A DNA stretch of 17,133 nucleotides from Saccharofermentans sp. (GTDB lineage Bacteria > Bacillota_A > Clostridia > Saccharofermentanales > Saccharofermentanaceae), in assembly GCA_024692105.1 (NCBI GenBank), contig JAILMZ010000131.1, positions 1-17,133 on the forward strand. The letters are read 5' to 3'. Both the position numbers and the translations under genes were made by a program. How positions within the stretch are numbered: position 1 is the stretch's first letter; every line of letters begins with the position of its first letter. The notes under the pieces are model-generated. The model made no database searches, was not told the origin of the DNA, and was given only the letters and a program-made list of their open reading frames with translations. Positions 1 through 5,884 of the stretch are shown here, one piece after another.

Positions 1-72
1 AAGGTCATCAAGAACATCAAACTTACGCAGGACAAAGACATATTCAATTTCACCAAGAAAAGGCAGGGCTGA
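1..72 (+). CDS. C-terminal end of an unidentified protein (partial)
   Basis: Frame 1 is open from the window edge to a TGA at 70-72 and encodes 23 residues that are lysine-rich with alternating hydrophobic residues (ending FTKKRQG). It runs in the same direction as the next gene, with only 3 bases between its stop and the next ATG, so the two are very likely co-transcribed. Too little is visible to recognise a family. Confidence 0.5.
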   Translation, partial: KVIKNIKLTQDKDIFNFTKKRQG

Positions 73-75
73 GGT

Positions 76-489
76 ATGGACGTAGTAGCATTTATCTTCG
101 CATTAGGTCTTGGCTTCGGCATAGCATGCTGGGCGTGCGGCACTCTCCTAGACAAATCGAACAATATAGGTGACAGCGTCGGCACCAAGGACATTTACGG
201 CGTGCACGTACACTTCACGTGTGAAAGACGTTTGAACAATAAAGAGAGGGGCACTTTCTGCTCAAGCCACGATAAACCGATAGAAGGCGAGAACAATGCG
301 CCCAAAGGCAGCGAGCTCGTACACAGGCTGTCGGATGAAGAACTTAAGAAGTACAAGCCGACGGCTGCCGAGGAAGCAGCTGCGGCAAGGCGCTTCGGCA
401 ATCCCACCGAGGACGAGTTCAGCATCTGGAATGAGCAGAACCCGAGCGCTTCAATGGAGAACGTGTTCAAGCCACTGAAGGAAGAATGA
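76..489 (+). CDS. small single-pass membrane protein, unknown function
   Basis: The product has 137 residues. Residues 4-24 form one hydrophobic segment (VVAFIFALGLGFGIACWACG), best read as a membrane anchor or uncleaved signal. The rest is soluble and charged, with a Cys at about 49 and another at about 62 and an Ala-rich stretch near 97-104. I do not recognise the family. A GGCAGGG about 8 bases before the ATG may serve as ribosome binding site; the nearer GAGG is too close. The 3-base gap to the upstream stop suggests translational coupling. The minus- and plus-strand ORFs overlapping it lack start signals and look like shadows. Confidence 0.65.
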   Translation: MDVVAFIFALGLGFGIACWACGTLLDKSNNIGDSVGTKDIYGVHVHFTCERRLNNKERGTFCSSHDKPIEGENNAPKGSELVHRLSDEELKKYKPTAAEEAAAARRFGNPTEDEFSIWNEQNPSASMENVFKPLKEE

Positions 490-507
490 TTCAAATCAAC
501 ATGAACA

Positions 508-546
508 GTTAAAGTTTGAGCAAAACTTTAACTAAAACTTTAACTG
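508..546. repeat. AT-rich inverted and direct repeat after the first operon
   Basis: The 10-mer gttaaagttt (508-517) is followed by its reverse complement aaactttaac at 523-532 and again at 535-544. Two alternative hairpins are therefore possible, the longer pairing 506-517 with 535-546 over 12 bp. They are AT-rich and weak. The place just after the stop of the 137-residue protein suggests a weak terminator or mRNA 3' structure; no function is proven. Confidence 0.35.
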
Positions 547-568
547 ACATGATACCAAGGCAATAAAA

Positions 569-600
569 AACGTCCGGCACGCTGCCGGACGTTCTTATTT
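569..600 (-). terminator. strong intrinsic terminator for the ChW/NlpC-P60 gene (bidirectional)
   Basis: A perfect 10-bp stem, aacgtccggc (569-578) with gccggacgtt (584-593), closes a 5-base loop. On the minus strand it is followed by six Ts, which fits Rho-independent termination 14 bases after the stop codon at 607. On the plus strand the trailing sequence gttcttattt is also T-rich, so it may also stop transcription arriving from the left. Confidence 0.9.
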
Positions 601-606
601 AACCAT

Positions 607-2079
607 TTACACTCTCTTCAGATCGTGACCGGGCATTGCAAGCCATCCCTGGATATCCATTATCTTCAGGATCGGTACCACGGTGGTCTCACCGTCGGTC
701 GATCCGACCATGACTACATCTTCGCCGCGGTTGGTCTTGCCGACATAGAAGTAGACATAGCCGTGATAGTAAGAAGAATCGCAGAGCCAGTCGCCGGGCT
801 GGAGCTGGTCGTAAGTGATCACGGTTCCGTACTCGAATGACAACTTGTGCATTCCGTGGTAAACGCTCTTGCCGAAGTATTCGCGCATTACGAATACAAC
901 GAAGCCCGAGCAGTCACATCCGGAAGGACCTGAGCCGCCGTACTGATAAGGCCAGCTGTTGGAAACAATGAGGTAGTTCGGGCCGTATCCCTCAGTGCCG
1001 ATGTTCGGGAATGTATCCACACACCACTGTGCAAACGGATTGCCGTCAGTTACCAGGAACGGTGCAACATCGTCCTGCGTAAGTTTAGGTTCTGTGCGGT
1101 CGGAAGTAACTCCTGCGACGTCGCCGGGAGCCTTGCCGCCCTTTGCGACCAGAACGATCTGGATTGCCTCGAGGCGCTTGGAAAGACCGGAAGTTCCGCT
1201 CATCTCGCCGTTTTTCGCCCAGCCGAGCCAGCCGTAATCCTGCGCGTGCACTCTGTAGTAAACGTCGTAGTAATCTGCGACCTCGCCGGTCAGTTCGATC
1301 TCGATGCCTTCGAGGCGGTAACTGAGGCCCTGGGTGCCGCTCATCTCGCCGTCTTTGGCCCAGGCCTGTTCCCAGCCTATGTTCTGAACGTGCGTGTGGT
1401 ATTTGATGCCGCCGCTGTACTGGTTGCCCGTAAGATGGATCTCGATACCTTCGAGTCTCTTGGACTGTCCGACGGTGCCGGACTCTGCACCGTCCTTTGC
1501 CCAGGATGTCTCCCAGCCGTAGTCCTGGCGGTGTACGCGGTAATTGACCGACATGGAATTGCCCGTGCCTCTCGGGACGATCCTTACGCGGACTTCCTCG
1601 AGACGCTTGGACTCGCCCGTGGTACCTGCGAGTACGCCGTCAGCAACGAAACCCTGCGCGTCGCCGTAGTCTTCGATGTGTACTGCGTACTCTACCGTGT
1701 AGTAAGCTGCGAGGTCGCCGGTGAGCTGCATTTCGATGCCTTCGAGCCTTAATGCCTGGCCTGAAGTTCCTGCCATCTCGCCTGCGGTGCGGTAGTCCTG
1801 CCAGCCGATGTTCTGGACGTGAACGCGGTATTCGAGCGTGCCGCCGTAACCGGTGTTGTTCTCCATGTTGATCGTGATGGCTTCGACTCTCTTTGCCTGG
1901 CCTCTGGTGCCGAGGGTGAGAGTGCCGGTTGCTTCGTCCCAGACGCCTGCGGTATCGCCGTAGTCCTGGACATGGCATGTGCCGGACAGTTTGACGCCGC
2001 CTGTTTCGGCGCTGACGGGAACGCCGCACATTCCGAGCACCATAGCCACAGAGAAGATAATTGATAGTACTTTCTTCAT
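607..2079 (-). CDS. secreted ChW-repeat protein with C-terminal NlpC/P60 peptidase domain
   Basis: The product has 490 residues. Residues 1-24 are a signal peptide (MKK, hydrophobic core, VSA cut site). Six repeats of about 48 residues cover 29-312, each with the clostridial hydrophobic-W pattern (VHVQNIGW, then GTSGQ, then RLEGIEI). Repeats 1 and 3 have YGD where the others have GW. An NlpC/P60 domain occupies about 340-490: YQYGG, then CDCSG with presumed nucleophile C390, and H439 in YYHGYVYFYVG. ChW repeats are thought to bind cell-surface carbohydrate and NlpC/P60 enzymes cut peptidoglycan peptides, so it is probably a wall hydrolase acting outside the cell. I chose the ATG at 2079 because GAGGTGA lies 5 bases upstream and the signal peptide begins there; the frame stays open much further up, but only as an overlap with the regulator gene. 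Confidence 0.92.
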   Translation of the reverse strand: MKKVLSIIFSVAMVLGMCGVPVSAETGGVKLSGTCHVQDYGDTAGVWDEATGTLTLGTRGQAKRVEAITINMENNTGYGGTLEYRVHVQNIGWQDYRTAGEMAGTSGQALRLEGIEMQLTGDLAAYYTVEYAVHIEDYGDAQGFVADGVLAGTTGESKRLEEVRVRIVPRGTGNSMSVNYRVHRQDYGWETSWAKDGAESGTVGQSKRLEGIEIHLTGNQYSGGIKYHTHVQNIGWEQAWAKDGEMSGTQGLSYRLEGIEIELTGEVADYYDVYYRVHAQDYGWLGWAKNGEMSGTSGLSKRLEAIQIVLVAKGGKAPGDVAGVTSDRTEPKLTQDDVAPFLVTDGNPFAQWCVDTFPNIGTEGYGPNYLIVSNSWPYQYGGSGPSGCDCSGFVVFVMREYFGKSVYHGMHKLSFEYGTVITYDQLQPGDWLCDSSYYHGYVYFYVGKTNRGEDVVMVGSTDGETTVVPILKIMDIQGWLAMPGHDLKRV

Positions 2080-2107
2080 GTATGTCACCTCATTTCCCAA
2101 TGTATAT

Positions 2108-2136
2108 ATTTTACGCGTGCGGGCGGGTATCGGCAA
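2108..2136 (-). promoter_or_regulatory. promoter for the ChW/NlpC-P60 gene
   Basis: On the minus strand TTGCCG (2136-2131) and TAAAAT (2113-2108) are separated by exactly 17 bases, a good sigma-A-like pair, about 30 bases before the ATG at 2079. The -35 box lies immediately after the stop of the AraC-type gene, so the hydrolase gene can be transcribed on its own as well as by read-through. Confidence 0.55.
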
Positions 2137-2138
2137 AT

Positions 2139-2900
2139 TTACAGCGCCGAGATGTTCGCGTTGTAGAACATCCTGCGGTACTGGCTGGGCGTGTATTCCG
2201 TGTGGCGCTTGAACGCTGCGGTAAAGTGGCTCTGCGAGCAGAAGCCCAGCGAGAGTGCGATCTTCGAATAGGGGTAGGAAGTCTGCGTCAGGAGTGCGCG
2301 TGCGGTAGAGATGCGAAGGTTCATGAGGTATGCCCCGAACGTCTCGCCGGTCTCCTTGCGAAACAGTTCTGCCAGGTAGCACGGGTTGAACCCCGTAAGT
2401 CTGCCCAGGTCTTCCAGCGTGATCTTCTCGTTGAAGTGCGTGTCTATGTAGTTCAGGCAGGCATACACCGGGGCGGAGTAATTCTTTCCCGCGCGGTGCT
2501 CTGCGACGGTCTGCACCAAAAGGGTCCACAGCTCTCTCGTGAGATCTTCTATCCCTTCGATGGTCTTTGTCTTATCGGCGCGCTGTATGTACACGTCGCT
2601 TATCGAGTAGATCAGCTCCTGGGGGACGCCGGATTCTATCAGGTAGCGGGTAGCTAAGCCTGTGTTTACGATGAACAGGTAACGCATGTTCCGAAGGGGG
2701 TCTGAAGACAGCGTGCCCTGCATCTCGGGTTTGGACACGCGGACCGCTTCTTCGACCGCGCGCATGTCACCGTTCATGAGCCAGTGGAAACGCCTGGACT
2801 CCTCGTCGTAAGGCGTGTGAGACCAGCCGCGCTCTGCGTTCGAGTGGATGAGAGAGCGGATCTCATTGATGTCTATCTTCTTATCGGTGCGTCCTGCCAT
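2139..2900 (-). CDS. AraC-family transcriptional regulator
   Basis: The product has 253 residues. The C-terminal 110 carry a typical AraC DNA-binding domain: first helix-turn-helix around 161-182 (ITLEDLGRLTGFNPCYLAEL), second around 210-232 (YSKIALSLGFCSQSHFTAAF), ending with the usual Y-T-P-S-Q-Y-R-R. The N-terminal half has no cupin sensor; it is a helical region with the pattern RNMRYLFIVNTGLATR and YSISDVYIQ seen in many Firmicutes AraC proteins. It lies 59 bases upstream of the ChW hydrolase gene on the same strand and diverges from the acyltransferase gene at 3018, so both are likely targets. The ATG at 2900 has no strong ribosome binding site, so the exact start is less certain than the gene. 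Confidence 0.9.
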   Translation of the reverse strand: MAGRTDKKIDINEIRSLIHSNAERGWSHTPYDEESRRFHWLMNGDMRAVEEAVRVSKPEMQGTLSSDPLRNMRYLFIVNTGLATRYLIESGVPQELIYSISDVYIQRADKTKTIEGIEDLTRELWTLLVQTVAEHRAGKNYSAPVYACLNYIDTHFNEKITLEDLGRLTGFNPCYLAELFRKETGETFGAYLMNLRISTARALLTQTSYPYSKIALSLGFCSQSHFTAAFKRHTEYTPSQYRRMFYNANISAL

Positions 2901-2927
2901 ATGATTATTCTAACATCAAACCCAAAG

Positions 2928-2956
2928 ATTTTGATAAACACACGAATATTTTGATA
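2928..2956. promoter_or_regulatory. candidate AraC-type operator: two direct 9-mers with 20-bp period
   Basis: The 9-mer attttgata occurs at 2928-2936 and 2948-2956 in the same orientation, start-to-start distance 20 bp, i.e. about two helical turns. AraC-family dimers often bind direct repeats spaced this way. The sites lie in the 117-bp divergent region between the AraC gene and the acyltransferase gene. Direct observation: the repeat. Inference: binding by the adjacent regulator. Confidence 0.4.
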
Positions 2957-3017
2957 TTCACCCGCCCGCGCGTTCTATTACATTAAAGAAAACGGCTGGG
3001 CTTAAGAGGTCGCAAAT

Positions 3018-5036
3018 ATGACGGGATTAAAATCAAAAAGGGTACAGGGACTGTTCGCGGTCTTGATCGTGTTCCATCATCTGTCGCAGATGGTGTCGGC
3101 GTCGTGGCTGCCGGATCAGTACAGACAGCCGGGGCTCGAGATTTTCGTGCCCATAGGATACCTGCTGGTCGGTTTCTTTTTCTTCTGCTCGGGGTACGGC
3201 CTTACCAAGAGCATGCGCACCAAGGAGTACTATTTCGACGAGTTCTTCGTAAGGCGCCTTAACCGCATCCTGTTCGCTGCGATCTTCGTCGACATCTTCT
3301 ATGTCATTCTGCGCGTCTACAAGGACAACATGACGTTCCCGTTGAACCCGTACTCGTGGTATGTGTTCACGATAATAATCCTGTACACCGGGTTTTTCCT
3401 CGCGTACAGGAAAGAGACCAAGGCGTCGTTCGCGATCATGTGCGCGTGGGTGCTGGCGTATTGCGTGCTCGGATATGTGCTCGCGCTCGGCAACTGGTGG
3501 ATCAACTCCTGCCCGGCGTTCCTCGTCGGTATATTCATGGCGGACCGCAAGGAAGAAAAATCGGACGGGAAGAGGCTGTTTGTCTCGGGCTTTCTTGCTG
3601 TGTGGACCTTCATCGGAGGCGAGGTAATCAAGGGCATGCTGGTCGGCGCGGGCTTTAAGAACTACGGCGTCATCAACAGCGCTGTGGTATTACTGCAGAT
3701 GATCGCGTCTGCTGCGTTCTCGCTGTTCTTCTACTACATCTGCATCAAGACGCCCGGGGAAGATGCGAAAAATAAAGTGCTCGTGATCGCGCGGAAAGTG
3801 CTGACATTCCTCGGAGGCATCACGCTCGAGCTCTACCTCGTGCACGGCATTTTCGTCAACGTCTTCGGCTACCACTTCATCGACACCAAGCCGTATTACT
3901 ACATCCGAAACATCCTGCTGTACGTGCTCGTCGTCCTGGCATTGTCCATACCTGCGGCGTTCGGCATCAAGAAGGTATTCGACCTTATGTCCGAAAACTA
4001 CTACCGCATGACGGTATTGGAAAAGATAATGCACGATACGAAACGCAATCTCATCATCCTTCTCTGCCTCGTCGTGGTCGTAACCATAGGTCTCGGCATC
4101 AAGCACAACATGGATGCGGGGCAGGCGCGCGCACAGGCGGAAGAATACAAGAATGCAAACGTTACCATGCTGGACGTCTCCGGCGAGCAGATCGCAGTCT
4201 ATACGGCCGGTGAAGGCGAATATACTATGGTGCTGTTTAGTTCCCAGGTCATACCGGGTTCGACCATGAACCTGCGCCCGATGGCAGACCTTCTTGCAGA
4301 GCAGTACCGCGTGGTGATCATTGACCTGCCGGGCTCGGGATTCAGTTCTTATAACAACACAACGCCGGAAGTCAAAAACTACGCAGGCATCATAAAGGGC
4401 ACATTGGACGCGCTCGGCGTCGAAGACAACATCGTGCTCATACCGCAGTCTTTCGCGGGACTCTACGGCTACGAGTACATCGCGGAATACCCCGACACGC
4501 TTGCAGGCGTGGTCTTCATAGACTGCGTTCCGCCCGAGATCGGACCGCGCATTGCGGACGGTTCGTACAAGTCATCAGAAGAGTATGAGTGGGGTATGGG
4601 ACGCGCTTTAAAGAGCGGACAGTTCATGAACAACCTTACGGTCACGGCGGGGTATGCGGATTTCGGTTTCGCGTTCTTCGACGAGATGTTCGCAGGCACC
4701 AGCGTGAAGAACTACGGACCTGCCATGCGTGAACTCGTCTTAGAGGGCAACATGAACGATGCATACTGTGATGAGATCAAATATGCTTATGCCAACTATG
4801 TGACGCTCAAGGAATTCAAGCTTCCCGAGGATCTGCCCGTGGTGTTCCTCTTAAGTTCGGACTTCAGGTTCGGCGATCCCTACGGCATCAACTGGACCAA
4901 GAGCTACAACCGCATTATCACAAATGCTGAAGTTCAGACGATCGAGCCCATGAGCGGCTACTTGTATTCGGTGTATTACGAGCCGAAATATGTGGTTAAG
5001 CAGATTGAGGGGTTTATGGGTGTGGGCGAACAGTAA
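3018..5036 (+). CDS. membrane acyltransferase-3 fused to a C-terminal alpha/beta-hydrolase domain
   Basis: The product has 672 residues. Residues 1-330 look like an acyltransferase-3 (OafA/YrhL type) domain: an N-terminal helix with the conserved histidine (VLIVFHH, H20), then FFFFCSGYGL (53-62), RR (79-80) and about nine hydrophobic segments. A further membrane segment at 344-361 leads to an alpha/beta-hydrolase domain at about 380-668: VVIIDLPGSGFSS, a nucleophile elbow PQSFAG with S478, and a possible acid D615. Where such hydrolases normally have GH near the end there is SGY (Y648). Acyltransferase-3 enzymes move acyl groups onto extracytoplasmic sugars; the hydrolase half might accept, remove or only bind an acyl group. 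ATG 3018 has AGAGG 8 bases upstream. It diverges from the AraC-type gene. Confidence 0.85.
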   Translation: MTGLKSKRVQGLFAVLIVFHHLSQMVSASWLPDQYRQPGLEIFVPIGYLLVGFFFFCSGYGLTKSMRTKEYYFDEFFVRRLNRILFAAIFVDIFYVILRVYKDNMTFPLNPYSWYVFTIIILYTGFFLAYRKETKASFAIMCAWVLAYCVLGYVLALGNWWINSCPAFLVGIFMADRKEEKSDGKRLFVSGFLAVWTFIGGEVIKGMLVGAGFKNYGVINSAVVLLQMIASAAFSLFFYYICIKTPGEDAKNKVLVIARKVLTFLGGITLELYLVHGIFVNVFGYHFIDTKPYYYIRNILLYVLVVLALSIPAAFGIKKVFDLMSENYYRMTVLEKIMHDTKRNLIILLCLVVVVTIGLGIKHNMDAGQARAQAEEYKNANVTMLDVSGEQIAVYTAGEGEYTMVLFSSQVIPGSTMNLRPMADLLAEQYRVVIIDLPGSGFSSYNNTTPEVKNYAGIIKGTLDALGVEDNIVLIPQSFAGLYGYEYIAEYPDTLAGVVFIDCVPPEIGPRIADGSYKSSEEYEWGMGRALKSGQFMNNLTVTAGYADFGFAFFDEMFAGTSVKNYGPAMRELVLEGNMNDAYCDEIKYAYANYVTLKEFKLPEDLPVVFLLSSDFRFGDPYGINWTKSYNRIITNAEVQTIEPMSGYLYSVYYEPKYVVKQIEGFMGVGEQ

Positions 5037-5288
5037 TCATTTCCTGCTCGACTCGATGCAAGCTTTGATCCTGTTAATATAGGTCTCGTAGGCTTCAATC
5101 TGCTTGGCAGAATGTCTGCCGTTCATTGATATTATGTCTTTCCCACATTGCTCAAAAAGATGAAGAACTAGTTCAGATATTTGAGATGAAGGTGTTCCGT
5201 TTATTCTCATGGTTCTGTCGTATTCGACCGTCAGGATAACAGATATCGGTAACTCGTTAGAAAACTTGTCTATGTTGCTACGAAACAT
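5037..5288 (-). CDS. short hypothetical protein, possibly 5'-truncated
   Basis: The ORF encodes 83 residues, with an amphipathic C-terminal helix rich in K, E and R. No family is recognised. The frame stays open upstream of the ATG to a stop at 5352-5354, and those 21 codons read like protein (SVFDYSYTASGYNELVD) but contain no ATG, GTG or TTG; the ATG at 5288 has only a weak GAG upstream. It may therefore be the remnant of a longer gene. Its stop codon is directly adjacent to the stop of the convergent acyltransferase gene. It could be the last gene of the MurD-CapA operon. Confidence 0.45.
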   Translation of the reverse strand: MFRSNIDKFSNELPISVILTVEYDRTMRINGTPSSQISELVLHLFEQCGKDIISMNGRHSAKQIEAYETYINRIKACIESSRK

Positions 5289-5362
5289 GTCAACAAGCTC
5301 GTTGTAGCCGCTTGCTGTATAAGAATAGTCAAATACTGAATTTATGTATGTTTAATGCTGTT

Positions 5363-5884
5363 TTATTCGTTCGCTTTCAACTCTTTAACATATATATTCC
5401 TTAACAACCCACCGTAGATCTCTTCCTGGTGGTCGAACTCGTATCCCATTGCGAGCACGTTGTTATAGCTGTATGGGTTGTTCGGCGAGACCGATGTGCA
5501 GAGATGCGTGACGCCGCGGGATAGGGCTTCTTCTTCCATGAGGCGGATGAGCTTTCTCTGCAGACCATTGCCGCGGTATTTCTCTTTGACTATTATCAGC
5601 TTCAGATCCATGGCGTTATCCACGGTGTGGTTCTGAAGATTCTCGCGCAGGTCAGTTTCCGGGGGGACCGGAAGTACTGTAAGCCCGATCGCGATAAGCT
5701 CATCGTTAATGAATACGCCGAGCGCGATGTTCTGCTCGGAGATGGACTGCAAGAGTATCTCGGGAGAGTTTTTCCTCAGTATTGTCTTATCTTTGAGCCC
5801 GAGAATAGTCTCTTCCTGCAATTCCAAGATAGCAGGGAGGTCGCTTTCTTTTAAATATCTAATGTGTGCATTATCTAATATCAT
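5363..5884 (-). CDS. GNAT-family N-acetyltransferase
   Basis: The product has 173 residues, usual length for the family. The acetyl-CoA pyrophosphate-binding motif A is clear: LKLIIVKEKYRGNGLQRKL around 94-111, with R104-G-N-G107. It is followed by the typical helix and by SPNNPYSYNNVLAMGYEF (133-150), the usual Asn-x-x-a-x-x-l-Y/GY-F region. Such enzymes move acetyl from acetyl-CoA to an amine; the substrate cannot be told. The ATG overlaps the stop of the MurD-CapA gene (ATGA, 5881-5884) and is preceded by AGGAGA inside that gene, so the two are translationally coupled. That argues for a shared pathway, perhaps acetylating the product of the ligase. Confidence 0.88.
   Translation of the reverse strand: MILDNAHIRYLKESDLPAILELQEETILGLKDKTILRKNSPEILLQSISEQNIALGVFINDELIAIGLTVLPVPPETDLRENLQNHTVDNAMDLKLIIVKEKYRGNGLQRKLIRLMEEEALSRGVTHLCTSVSPNNPYSYNNVLAMGYEFDHQEEIYGGLLRNIYVKELKANE

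Noticed and set aside
1246..1752. Plus-strand ORF of 168 codons inside the ChW gene
   Set aside because: Antisense to a repetitive GC-rich gene; long open frames are expected there and no start signal is present.
2080..2529. In-frame N-terminal extension of the ChW protein to 640 residues
   Set aside because: It lies over the AraC-type gene in another frame, while a signal peptide with a good ribosome site begins at 2079.
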